Below, piece by piece: positions 23,401 through 35,200 of a DNA stretch of 64,000 nt (position 1 is the first letter of the stretch; every line of letters begins with the position of its first letter). A program made the position numbers and the translations under genes. The notes below the pieces were generated by a model, which was given only the letters and a program-made list of their open reading frames with translations, was not told where the DNA came from and did not search any database. Source of the stretch: Gentiana macrophylla (lineage: Eukaryota > Streptophyta > Magnoliopsida > Gentianales > Gentianaceae); contig CM047815.1 in NCBI GenBank assembly GCA_026214975.1, positions 80,062,800 to 80,126,799 on the forward strand, read 5' to 3'.

Positions 23401-25152
23401 CTTTTCTTTTGACACTCCCTGAGACGCCTTCCTCCACATCAGTCCGAATTTGTCAGTCAACATTTGAAGGATACAAATGGCGCACTGACGTGTACAAAGG
23501 ATTAATTGCATTTTGATACTTAACTGAGGTTTTGATTCTTAGTAATCCCCTAGTGGACATTTCTTTGGTTTTCCTCCTAGGAAACTGTAGCTTCTATGCT
23601 GATCACAACCATTCAGCATTTCTTCTTATTGTTCTGTCATCGCTGGTAATATAATGTTTGGAATGACATGACAAGTGTATACTCAGATATTTTTGTTGGT
23701 TGCGTAGACGATAATGTACATGGGCTACACATGAAAAGTGAAAACCTTGGTCGGATGCTCGAGTGTCGGCCTTGGTCAGATGCTAGAATGTCTGGGAAAC
23801 GAAACTGCAATTAAGCTGAACTAATAGCTTGGCAGTTGTGATAGGGTGATTGAGACATGTCAAAAAGTCAATCATGAGTGCTGTTTTCTTATATAAAAAC
23901 AGAGAAGGATTGGTATTAGGCCTGCTAAAGGTGCTGACAGTGATATTCTGGGTAAATTTAAAGCTCCTTCTAGATGAAAATAATCTGCCCAAACAAGTTC
24001 CGAAATAAAATACTCAAAGCTAAACAAGTTCTGATAGAAACTACTTCTTGGGCCACTTGTAAAATGATTTAAAGTGTATGAACTGGTTTCTGTATTGAGT
24101 TCTGCAAAATGGTAGTTCTTTTCGTGTCTTCCTTAGATATATTTTCAATGATTGGGCTTTTTAACCTTGCCCAAGTCTACTCAGATTTGTTGTTTGAAAG
24201 TAGGTTGTCAGTCTTTAATTTTTCAAATTGTTAACACAAACAGAACTTTTGTTTGATTCTTATGAATGTTTGTGGATATTGAATCTTCCAGGATGTTTGG
24301 GAGGAGGTCGATCCTGATGAGCTATCATATGAGGTAGTCTTCTTTGCTCATTATCATCATTTACTACTAGTTATATATGGTGAGTGGTTATCGACATCAG
24401 TATTGTGAGTATTTTTTTCTTTCTCTGTTAGGAATTGATTGCTTTGGGTGAAGTTGTTGGGACTGAAAGCAGGGGCCTTTCTGCCAATATGATTGCCTCT
24501 TTGCCGTCAATAAGCTATAAACCCCAGGGAACTCAAGATGGAAACGCTGATTCGTAAGTTTAATTAGCCTTTTCATCGCCCTGTCAGTGATACTTTGGTT
24601 ATATCTTTGCTGAATGATGTATGATCCCTAAGAATCAGTGGTTTCAACTATTTGTTTTGAGTTTGTGCTGCAATCGACTAAAACGTCATCATATGTGCAG
24701 ATGTGTTATCTGTAGATTGACTACGAGGAAGATGACACATTGACTGTGCTGAAATGCAAACACTTTATCATTCTGATTGTATAAACCACTGGTTACGGAT
24801 CAACAAGGTAACGGAGTCTGTCTTTCTTCCCCCCCCTTTTTTTTCTTCAAAACTTCCTGCAATAGTTAAACTTTGGTGCTAGTTTAATGCCACAACAGCT
24901 TACATTTAGGTATTATTAATGAGAACTAGTTGAACTGAGTTTCTGCTTGTTTGTTTCAAGTGATAATTTGTTTCTGGGGTTTCATGAGAGACATTTTTGA
25001 TGTTTCAAGTGATAATTTGTTACCTAATTTGAATCTTATTGTTAGTGAAAAAGTTTACAAATTATGAGCATTAATGTTTGATGGATTTAATTTGGATGTA
25101 GGTTTGTCCGGTTTGCAGCGCCGAGGTTTCTACTGCTGGTGGTAACAGCTAG
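14460..25152 (+). CDS. BBR: RING-H2 E3 ubiquitin ligase, BIG BROTHER-related type, 7 exons with frame lesions
   Basis: Exons: 14460-14661, 15424-15809, 15908-15957, 24292-24333, 24432-24553, 24701-24807, 25102-25152; all introns begin GT and end AG. The protein, about 320 residues, matches what I recall of Arabidopsis BBR in order: DLSQVDADLA, ARTLQEQ/ERAYMM, a long Asp/Glu tract, AYARALQEAEERQMAARL, DPDELSYEELIALGEVVG, and a C-terminal C3H2C3 RING (CVIC ... CKH-YHSDC ... VCPVC). Family role: ubiquitin ligase, relatives of which limit organ growth. Lesions: two single-base losses in exon 1 (before about 14597 and near 14640), an in-frame TAA at 15601 in the acidic tract, a shift near 15785, and two single-base losses in exon 6 (near 24716 and 24763). 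With these allowed for, every exon phase closes. It is either a recent pseudogene or carries uncorrected sequence errors. Intron 3 is over 8.3 kb because of a tandem duplication. Confidence 0.85.
15946..20264. repeat. Tandem duplication, copy A (4.3 kb)
   Basis: The unit starts inside exon 3 of the RING gene (GGCAATGCTCAG) and runs to CTTAGATATATTTTCAATGATTGG. The next base restarts the unit as copy B. The two copies are nearly identical over their length, differing by scattered substitutions and many 1-3 base indels. Because the unit includes the last 12 bases of exon 3 and its GT donor, the donor is duplicated too. The copy lies wholly between exons 3 and 4 except for those 12 bases. Confidence 0.95.
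17701..18376. mobile_element. GC-armed Mutator-like MITE in copy A (tentative)
   Basis: The left end, GTTGTTAAAGCGATGCCTAG, and the reverse complement of the right end, GTTATAACATGAAGCC, are imperfect inverted repeats, each followed by CCTAGGCGC-type words. Flanks ACACCATA and ACCTATGG look like a diverged target duplication of 8-9 bases. The arms resemble the element at 38587-39052, which has a clean target duplication. In copy B only the left part survives (from 22005). Confidence 0.45.
20265..24156. repeat. Tandem duplication, copy B (3.9 kb)
   Basis: Restarts with GGCAATGCTCAGG at 20265 and ends at the same CAATGATTGG, after which the sequence continues uniquely toward exon 4. The shared GGC at both junctions is compatible with a microhomology-mediated or unequal-exchange origin. 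Relative to copy A it lacks about 436 bases, corresponding to roughly 18156-18591; the join is near 22463. Confidence 0.95.
22005..22463. mobile_element. Truncated copy of the GC-armed MITE in copy B
   Basis: Begins GTTGTTAAAGCGATGGCTAGGC, as in copy A, but the right arm is missing because of the 436-base deletion ending near 22463. Its presence in both copies shows the insertion predates the tandem duplication. Confidence 0.5.
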
Positions 25153-26290
25153 CAGGATGTGATTTCACTCCCATCTGGATTTGGGGGGGTAGGGGGGGTT
25201 AAGAATGGGGAAACTTTGTGGTGTTTCAAAACTTTGTACTATTATGTAAACTATATCTTATGAGGATTGTGGCTCTTCCTCGAATATTCATTATTGTTGC
25301 TTTCTGCAGGATATACTATTCATTTTAAAAGTTCATTTTCAATTTAAATGACTTTAATTAGTTGATCATTCGGAAAATGATATATCCCCTTCGAATTTCT
25401 ATTTTTTCACAATTGTTGATCACAATATATGACTCGTTTATCGATGATTTTATCATTATCAACGATTATTAAAGCGTTGAGCGACACATAATGTCAATAC
25501 CCTGAATGAATGCATCATTGTATGATCAGTGGTTGAATTGCTAAAAAAAGTCATCGGCTCGACTTCATCCAAACGCCATGATGAAAGTGTTTTTACAGCT
25601 ACACTCGAAAGAAGAAATGATCAGAGACACAAACCTGATCGAATTTTGATTACCTGGCCAATTTGTTCCTGACACGGGTTTTAAGGAAAAGAAAAAGAAA
25701 ATTGAGTAGACTTGGTGTATAACCAATTTGCATAACATATACACTATGACAAAGCATTGTAAAACATCGAAATGTCTTATGATGCCTTAAAACGCTTTTT
25801 GATTATTTGTAATGTTTTGTTATAGCAGTTGTTGTGCAAATTGATTTTGTATGTTTCATTTTCAAAAATAAAAGAGGTTGGTTTGATCGCAATTTGAAAG
25901 CGATTTTTCGGATTGATGATGCTTCTGAGGCTTTTTAAAGCAGATATTTACACCGCTGATTCAGAATGTAAACTCATTAATCATTATTATATACATATCG
26001 ATCAATCTACATGATACACGCCGCGACATTACAATAAAACATGAATTACAATAAAAATATTATTATGATGGTTATTTATAGATAATAAAAATATGAATGT
26101 TTGAAAATTGGATAAAATTGTGAGAAAAAATGGATTAAAAAGAGTTAGTAATAGATATATTTTTAAATCTAATTTTCATTTAAATAAGGGTATAATAATA
26201 TTTTGAATAATATACCAAGTAATTCGCTTCAAACGTTGTCGATTCGGTAACGCCATGGCCGCCATCGATTCGATTATCTTCCTGAGTGTC
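25153..26290. other. 3' flank of the RING gene and intergenic sequence
   Basis: The first 150-200 bases are probably the 3' untranslated region, with a G-run near 25183-25198. The remainder is AT-rich with no coding signal. Confidence 0.5.
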
Positions 26291-26297
26291 ATCAGAA

Positions 26298-26791
26298 TGT
26301 CCCACATAGTAAAAATAAGAGAACGATCACCCTCATATAGTAGCCACAGACATAAAAGTTTCTCATTAACTCTAAGCAAATTTCTTTTGCATCAAGCCGA
26401 TGACGGGCGGTTCAAGAAATGACCGGACATTTACGACTATTTGGGCGCTACTGCGCCCTGGTCCCAAGCATATAACGGTATTTGAGCCGACTATCGACGG
26501 AACCATGCTACCAGACCGCATAAGAAGACGTGTAAGGATGGCTCTAATTACCTCCTCCAGAGGACGAACCGAACACTCTTACTGCCCCACGAGGACGCCA
26601 CCCTTATAAGTGAGAATGAATGTCCCACATGTGAAAAATAAGAGAACGATCACCTCATATAAGTCACAGACATAAGTGCCTCATTAACTCTAAGCAATTT
26701 TTGTACTAAAATATGACGACTTGGCCTCCAAGAATGACTGACATTTACGACTATTTGGGCTACTGCGCCCTATGGCCCACAAGCATACCAT
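26298..26791 (+). mobile_element. TRIM-like retroelement, about 0.5 kb
   Basis: Two direct repeats of about 170 bases start with TGTCCCACAT at 26298 and 26621. They share AAATAAGAGAACGATCACC, CACAGACATAA, CTCATTAACTCTAAGCAA and TTTACGACTATTTGGGC. Directly after the first repeat, CGGTATTTGAGC (26476-26487) matches 9 of 12 bases of the usual initiator-Met primer-binding site TGGTATCAGAGC. A purine-rich stretch (GTGAGAATGAA) precedes the second repeat. Short LTRs, a non-coding interior and a total below 540 bp are the features of TRIM elements. No clean target duplication was seen. Confidence 0.5.
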
Positions 26792-27106
26792 GTTAAACAA
26801 CTCTTAGCCAGACTTTACCGAGTAAGAAGAGCCAAACTCGAGCACGATCCTGACCGAACTCCTAAAACTTAAAAAAAGAGTCATTTTTATTAAAAATGCA
26901 TCTCCCAAAATTTAAAAATAGAAAAAAAAAAAGTTGAGTCCCAAATTTCTTATGGTCATAAAAATGTCACAGATTCTTCTAGAAATCTTTGAAACACGAT
27001 TTTTCTAGAAGTATCTTTTGATTCCGATTCTCTTTCTTCCAATTCATCAAAATTTCACTTACTGTGCCTCTGATTGTGACTTACAAAAATAAAAATAAAA
27101 AACAAT

Positions 27107-27232
27107 CAGAAACATTACCCAATTTCTGTTCCCCAATCTACTCGACGGAACCCTAGACCTGACGGGGCAGGTCAGAAAAAGAGGCTCGTCGGAGTAGCAC
27201 GAGACTGGATTCAGCATTGCATAAACTATCAG
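27107..27232 (+). CDS. Possible orphan exon, unidentified
   Basis: One plus-strand frame reads RRNPRPDGAGQKKRLVGVA, then RDWIQHCINYQ, and ends at a plausible donor (CAG then GTAGTC at 27233). A candidate acceptor, CAATCAG, ends at 27109. Composition and lack of stops look coding, but there is no ATG, no second exon was found, and the opposite strand is also open. I do not recognise the family. It could be a remnant of a lost gene. Confidence 0.2.
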
Positions 27233-28690
27233 GTAGTCTAATTTTTGGGACATTTGTCTAATGCAAGCCTGTTTTTTGAATTGTTATTAGGTTGAGATTC
27301 GACACCCTTGTAGTTTTCAATCGATTCCTTTTACTTTTCTTTCGCTTTTAGTATTTAGAAAAAGACGAGTAGAATATATTACAGTCTTCATTTTCCTCAA
27401 GTTCTCAATGAACTTTCTGTATTCACTAAGGAGCCTGATTGTTTGGGCAACTGTAAATCAACTAGCATACCTTAATCAATCATCAAAGAAATAAATAGCA
27501 TATCCCAGTAGGGTATGCATAAAGTTCGTGACTTTCTTGCTTGAGTCTTGAGGTATTGTCATGAAGTCTAGCGTTGGATGCAATTCGATACGATAGATTA
27601 CAGCTGCCAGTGATTGTTTCTTAGTGAATCTACTAGTATTAGCTTGTAGCTATTATGGTCAATATTTCACTTATTTTTTCCTCCTTATGATATCAAGAAT
27701 CTCATCTTCATCTACCATTTGTCACTCTATCCTTTAATATTTTTTTCTTGTAGTGTTCTGACTTAATTATAATGGTTACTGGTATCTATTGAGTGGACTT
27801 CACAGCTGTTTGATAGAATATTCAGTAAGTTCCGATGAATGATTTCGTATTTAGCTTCTTGTACTTGGATGCCCGATTGTCACTGATATGCGCCTCCTGG
27901 TTTCTAATGCCTTATGCATGTCATGTCCTGTTCTTAAGTGTGTGATCCTATTACAAGCCAATGATTTGTTCTTCATCTCCTATAGGATCTACGATGGTAG
28001 GTGGAGTCGCTAAGTAAAAATATGTATCTTTTGATCGATGCTGCTGGAGTAGTCACCGATATTCAAGTTGTTCTGTCATCTCAATGTATGGCTCCATACC
28101 CATCCCTTTTGTCTTTCCTCTCAATTGATTAATCTGTTCAATTTTTTTAGAAACCTGAATCTGATCATTGAGTTGGGCTGCCTTTTGTCGGGTCACGCTG
28201 TAGTAGTGTTGTTTATGCACATGGTACTTTTGGATCATTTTTGACCACGCTTTTATGCACAGCTGCTTTAGTCGCATGATTGGTCTTGTTGCTGGAATCT
28301 ATGTTGTCTGATGTTTTAAAACCTATTTTGATGCTTTGGGTAATCTCTACCAATGATTCTTGGTTTGGTATTGTTCACTGCACCTCAGACAATGCATTGT
28401 TGCCTTTGTAATAATGTACATGCTAGGATTTATGTGGTGGTGATCCAAGGGATGAAAATGCTTAATTATTGTCACAAAATTGTATTTAATCATTCAATAG
28501 GATGGGTCATAGCCAATATTCACATATTTAATTTGCGACATTGTGAAAAATTAAAACTGATGAGAACATACTTAAATGGATGTAACCTATAAAAGTACGA
28601 GACAAAAAAACTTGAGTCACCTGTATTTTGAACAGAAATTATTTTTAGATTGATATATTTTTTAGATAAAAGTAAATGAATATCAAAAGA
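27233..28690. other. Intergenic, no gene recognised
   Basis: AT-rich sequence with intron-like T-runs. Open frames here are short and without motifs. Confidence 0.5.
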
Positions 28691-28695
28691 TACTA

Positions 28696-28966
28696 GTCCC
28701 CTGTCCCAAAATATAATTCCGTGTAGCTTTTTAGTCTTGTCCCATAATATAAGTCCATTTAGAATACCTATCAAGCATTTATTGCATTTTTCTCCTTTTA
28801 CCCCTAATTTATTACATCTTCACCCACTTTTCATTACTCGACAACTATTGCATTTATGACAGTCAAAGGGTATTCTAGACTTTGGACATTAAAATCAATG
28901 ACACTTAACCAATTTTTTTAAACTGTGTGAAAAGTCGAATGAACTTATATTTTGAGACGGAGGGAG
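28696..28966. mobile_element. Stowaway MITE, 271 bp, upstream of the DnaJ gene
   Basis: Flanked by TA at 28694-28695 and 28967-28968. The left end reads GTCCCCTGTCCCAAAATATAA and the reverse complement of the right end reads CTCCCTCCGTCTCAAAATAT, the canonical Stowaway terminal motif. It lies about 320 bases upstream of the ATG at 29290, so within the likely promoter of that gene. Confidence 0.8.
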
Positions 28967-29289
28967 TATATTTTTCTTTTTATAAACTCATATGACATAT
29001 TAAAATCTGACTTTGTAAGTATAAAGTATTTCATTCCGATTTTTATGGGAAAAAGAAAAAAGAGGGAAATGTGTTGGTAGTTAAATTAGTTAGTCGAGAT
29101 GTGAGAGAAAAGTTTTTGGAAAATTGTACGGGAGTGTTTATTGAGTTTGTTGTTTTATGGGGTGTTGAACACTGCAGTTGGTTGCTCTAATAATCTCTAA
29201 TCATGATGACAACCTTTGTGGCTCAGAACCAGGGTCTAGAAGGTTTTAGATTTCTCCTACATTCGCATAATTTATCGAGTCATAACCAA

Positions 29290-32200
29290 ATGATTCGCTC
29301 TAACGGTCTTCGCACACTGGCCCACCAGCTCGCTTCTCCGCTCTCTTTCTTCTCATGTCATCCACAAATCCTCTGCCTCCGTGACGTATATTCTCAAGAA
29401 ATTTTCTTGTCTATTTAACCCCTTACTCGAATGTTAATTTAACTTAATATTCCCTCTCTCTGAAATTGATTACAGACAATTGAAACAGTAATCTGTCGGG
29501 AAATAGGAGCTTTGGAACTAACATTACCAATCAAAATGGAGTCTCGAGATTTTCAATTCAGGAAAAGGTTTGTTGAGTTGTTAACCAATTCAATTTTTTT
29601 GATACTTTTGGTTTAATAATGCAGGGATGTGCTACAATGCATTAAATTTAGTCATATTTCCTATCTGCTAAGTTTATGGTAGATTATGGTACATTATGTG
29701 GACAATGCAATCGCCCTCTCAGACCAATGGTACCATGCCAAAAAGGCGTCGTTGGAATTTATCAACCGAAGTGATTGAAGTTCCAGTAAGGATAATTTTA
29801 CTCACTTTAGTGTGTACAAGATGCAGTTTTTAACGGAGTGCAAGGTCTTGGGACTGGATTATCAAAGGGAAATGTTATCTGGGCACGATCAATTCACGCG
29901 ACTGGTAAGTCTTTTATCTTTCTTTCTGTTGTGTAGATTGTAGTCATTTTGATTTCAGTGGCACCAACTCTGACCAATTTTTCTCTCAAAAAATAAAATA
30001 AAACAACTGTGCCTGAACCCTGAGTGACCGAGTCTTCAGGTCCTGATATTATTTGTATTTTAATTTCTAAACAATCTTCAAAGTTTTTTTTTATTTTAAT
30101 TTTTAATGTGCATTAGGAATTTATGAGCTTTTTCATAGGCATGTTGTAGAGGAGATATGCTTTTGGAAATACAGAACAAATTGATGTTTTTTCCCTTGTG
30201 ATTAGTATATTCAGCACAGGATTATTATGATACTCTTGAGTGAGTAAGAACGCCACAACATCTGAAATTAAGAAAGCTTATTATGGGGTGAGCCTCTTCC
30301 TTAGGTTTGTTGCTGCTGCTACTTTTTTATTTGGTTGTGCTGTCGTTTTCTAGTGCAGAACCTATTAACGCTTGTCAATTCGTCGGTTTTCACTTTATGA
30401 TGCATCGTTCTTGTTTGCAGCTTATAAGAATTTACATCCTGATGCAAATAAAGATGATCCTGATGCAGCAAATAAATTTCTAGAAGTTCAAAAGCATATG
30501 ACGATGCTTGCTTGGCAATGTGTTTATGATGGAGCTTTTGTCTATTTTCATTTGCTGAACTTGCTTCAGATTCTCACCCTATTTTTTTGTTCTCTGCAGG
30601 TCTTAAAGGATGAAAATAAGCGTGCCCAATACTTACCAGGTTCCCATTTTACTTTGACACACCTATAATCTTATTTTTAATTTGAGGTCGAGCAGGAAGG
30701 TTTTGACTTTTGCTGCTATATAATTGGTATGCTGAGAATTTAACCTAAACTACATTAAAATTGGGGTCGGATTTTAGCTTTTTTCATGCCTTGATTTGTG
30801 CCATGTTAAGTATAGCATTTTGGGCGGGCCATGTAGTCTATTCTCCTATTACTCAAGCTCTGGATAAATTATTGACAAAGAGTTTGTTTCATTAGTTTGG
30901 TCACATACACCTGCTTTAGAACTGCTTTTAGGATATATCTGTTTCCAGGTCCATCGGATTTTATCCTTCACAAATGAAGCATACGTGTTTCCATTACACT
31001 CTTGCCGTTGAGGTTGACAACTTAGATTTTGGAGAATGGATCTGGAAGATGTAAAAGTGAAAATAGAGGACAAGGTTCATATATCGGATATATTAGAAAG
31101 AGAAGATGATATATAGGAGCTTGTGGCTATGCAGATTATGTGGCATATTCACTGGTGATAACTATTAATACATGTGGTAGCTTCACTTTTGGAGTTGAAT
31201 AAAGAAGTAGTTTGATTCTATGTCAACCAGGAGCCTGTGTATTTGGTATGGACCTTGCATTTATGTTTCAAGCAGGATGGAAAATCAAGTTTCATGTAGG
31301 CATGTAAACAATGGGAGAATCGGGCACAACATGTGATGATGTGGTTTACCTAGATATATTATGGTCGGATGGAACCCTTTATCTCCCCATGATTCAAAAA
31401 ATTAAGGCTGCGATCTTTGCATGGTTATATACTTTTGGGTTCGTTGAATCGCCCAAAATGTTAATGCTGACCAAAGTCCTCCTAAAGTGATAGCTGGGCC
31501 TCTCAGATGAGGTCAATATTTACCCAACCTTTGTCCTAAATGTATACACTAGAAAAGCTTGTTTCACATATGTATTTAATGAATCCATAGGTATCATATA
31601 GTACATATATACACAAAATAATAATCAAGAAATATGGCTTAGTTTCGTGATAGGAAGTTAGGAGTTGTGTAACTAGGCAAATATATTCCAGATTAAATTT
31701 TTCAAGATATGTAAAGTGTGTCCTTTTCTATTTGGTTTCAGTTCATGTTCATTTATTTTTTGGTACTGCCATTTCATGTTTCAAATATTTTCGCATATTT
31801 ATTGTGTCTGTTTTCCCAGTTTTATGTAATAATTATACTTGGTATTGCAGCTTGGGCATGATGCTTTTGAAGCGGCTTCAATAAACTCCAGTGGGGAAGG
31901 CGGTTTCAACTGCTTGAGAAAGGCGGTTTCAACTGCTTGAGAAAGGTGGTTTCAACTGCTTAATGTGAGTATTGAATATCAAGAGTTGGTTTATCATACA
32001 TACAACCTGATTTTTACTTTTCATCATTGAGATTGGTATATTTACAATGGTTGGAGTTCTTGGATTTTTTTCCATGAGGATTTGTTATTTTGACATAAAA
32101 TAGCAGTCCCTTTAACGAGATTGTGCCTTTAAACAATAATACTTGTACAGATGTTGAACAATCACTCTACTGCCTTAGTCAAGTCCGCTCGCTTTTTTCT

Positions 32201-35200
32201 AATTCTTCATTTAACAAAAGCTATAGCCAGAATTATCATTTGTCCTGCATCAACAGTATTAAATATGTTCTGTCAACATGGTACTTTTTCGGGCATTTTC
32301 ATGTTAATAGCATTTAAAGGTGGTTTGTAAAATTGAAGTCTTAAGTTTGAAACATAGAGGTACTTTTTTAAGTGTCTGATTAATGCTCGTGTTGAATTAA
32401 TAGTAATATTGTCTGAATCTGAATGCTGAAAATTATCAAAGTTACAATATATAGGAGGGAGGGAGGTTGGTTTTGACAATAAATATTTTTAAGATATTAA
32501 TTCACTCTTTTAATGACATAAATCACAAAAGAGATGGCCACTTATTTAGTTAATTGTTAAGGAAATCTAACTAGCTCTTTAAATTCTCAGATTAAGTGAT
32601 AGTTAGTGTTAACAAACACGTCCGTATTGTAGTGATTAATTGCACTTGCTAGTTATTTAGCTGACGAACAAAAGATGCTTATGCCTTCAATTCATGATTA
32701 AAAATTTTGGGTTTATTTGGTGTTCTAAATGAATGCTTGACAAGTGTAAATTAACTCTGCAAAAGCAAAATAAGTTGAGAATTTTACGGTCTATATTAAC
32801 CGAATATACCTGCTTTTGCAAATTTTACATGACTATGCTTACAAGATTCAATTGTTTTTGAGGGCTCCCATATGGGTAGCCGGGTGCTCACAGTATTCTT
32901 GTACATATTCACTGCATTCTTGCAATAGTTTTTATTTTTGTGGGAGATATTAATAATCTGCTCCACCTACAGCTATCAGTCTCTTTTGGAATCTGATGAC
33001 CATTTCTCTTTGCATTTTCTGACATTTGATGCAAATTCAAATTGGATCAGATTTTTGAGAACTTGTTCAACAGAAAAGCAGAGGCAAGGATGTCGAGGTT
33101 TGGGCATTCCACTGTCAATGGTTTAGGTTACATGCTGTTCATGTTTGATGGTTTACTTTTTGTGATCTTTATAGGTCATACTAGAACTTTCATTTATGGA
33201 AGCTGTTCATGGATGCTCGAAAACTTTAAATTTCCAAACTGATGTGGCCTGCAACACTTTATGTATGATTTTCCTACAATAAATGGATAATTTGAACTAA
33301 ACAATTCCAGATATGCTCATTTTAATCATTTCATTGAAGTGCAATTCTAACATATGGATGATGCGGTTTTCAAATACACCACAATAATGCATGGATGGTG
33401 CTAGTTTTGTAAATTACACCATAATAAGCATGGCCACGGGAACACTCATGATTTTTCTCATTGGTTCTGTTAGGCGGAATGGGTGCCCCTCCAGGGAGTC
33501 GGCCTGAAACCTGCCCTCTTTGTAGAGGCTCTGGTGTGAGTTTTCTATTCATGTTTATTTAGTTTGAGTGTCAAGTAATAATCTGTCTTTAACATCACCT
33601 GTCTATGTCTTCCTCACTAATTACATGCAGGTAAATCTGCAACAAGGCTCAATGATGATGCAGATGACGCCTTGTCAAAATTGCATGGGTCAGGGAAAGA
33701 TCGTAAAGGTATGATACCCATTTTATTATTCCTAGACAAATTTCAGCTTCCCGCTCAAAATTTTTGAGGAACTTGAGTTGTTTTATTTGTGATGCCTCCA
33801 TTTGCCGCTGGTTTAGAAATCTCCGGATGATTACATTCTACATTGCGCTCTTGATTTGTGATTGTTGAGAATGTTTATGCCAACCAACAGAGATTGATTT
33901 CATAGAGAAATAACTAGCCGATTGCATTTTGGGTAAATGTCTTGATGCAATAATTTAACCGGTGCAGAATTTATGCAAGACCTGCAGAGGGAATCGTGTT
34001 GCAAAAGGAACAAAATCCATAAACGTAGATATCACTCCAGGTAAGTGCTGTGTTGCCATATACGTATTGACCTCATCATATCATTTTCTTTGTTTTGATC
34101 CAATCCTCCAAGATTAATTTGTTGGATGCATTCTCCTTCATCTAAATTTTTACCATGTTGTCTTTTTTCATTCACCGGGGACTATAATTTGACATGGAAA
34201 TGACTTTGCTCGGAACCTCGGAACTACGAGTCCAAATACTCTATCACTTATGTGCGCTAAGCGTGATGGTGATCACTTGAAATGGAGAACAAAAAGAGTA
34301 ATGTAGGTGACATGAATAACTGTTGATTTGGTTGCTATTTTCAACAAATTCAGGTGGATGTAGTTGATCAATGTATGTTTATATCGCTTCATGGAGGCTA
34401 CGCTTATGATATAGTGCAATAGACACAAGCGTCCATGGAGCCGAATTCCCACCTATGGTGAATAAAGCTTGTGTTGTGTTGTGTTGCCTTTTGGATGGTT
34501 TCAATTTAATGATGGATATACCCTAACCTAGATACGAATATATATACACACGCGTGCACACACACACGCACATATACGGATATATGCACACTTGTGTTGT
34601 GTGTGCGTGCGCGCGGGTGGGCGGTAGCAGTGAGGTTTGATCCTTGGACCCCGTGCTCTATGTTTGAATGATCATCTCACCTAAAAGCTTATGAAACTTA
34701 AAGAGAAGTGTAGCTTATACATACACCTATGACCTGTCACTGCTTTTGTCTTTGTGGGCTAGTCATTCTGAGTTTACCCACCTCGGCCTCTTCTTTATTC
34801 TTCCAACCTTATCTGACCCTGGATTAGCATTCGTCCGAATAATCTTTTGGATTCTTCTTGTTTTCTTTCCCTTCTCTCTTTGTTTGGTTTCTAGATTACT
34901 TTCTTCTTCTCGCCTGGTTCTGTCCCACCTATTTCCTTCATTTATCTGCTTTTGCCTGCTCCCTCCCCTCTCTCTCTCTCTCCTCACACACACACAGTCA
35001 CTAACTCTCACTCTCTCGTTGTCTCTACACATTTTCTTATTTTGTTAGTTGGGGTGGTTATGTATGCCTCAGTCCAATGAAGTAGAATCTTTGATTTGTT
35101 CCTTAAAGGTCCTGTGATTTGTAGACTGTTCTTTCAAAACTACAAATTATACTCTGAAACTCCAGTCAGTACTTTTGTGTAACATACACCTATCTTGGAA

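Noticed and set aside
19729..23992. Paired similar open frames in the two intron copies (for example 19729-20124 and 23783-23992)
   Set aside because: They exist only because the intron is duplicated; the frames are not conserved between copies and carry no motif.
34746..35048. 100-codon Leu/Ser-rich frame
   Set aside because: It lies in DnaJ intron 11 over a CT/CA repeat tract, so it is a composition artefact.
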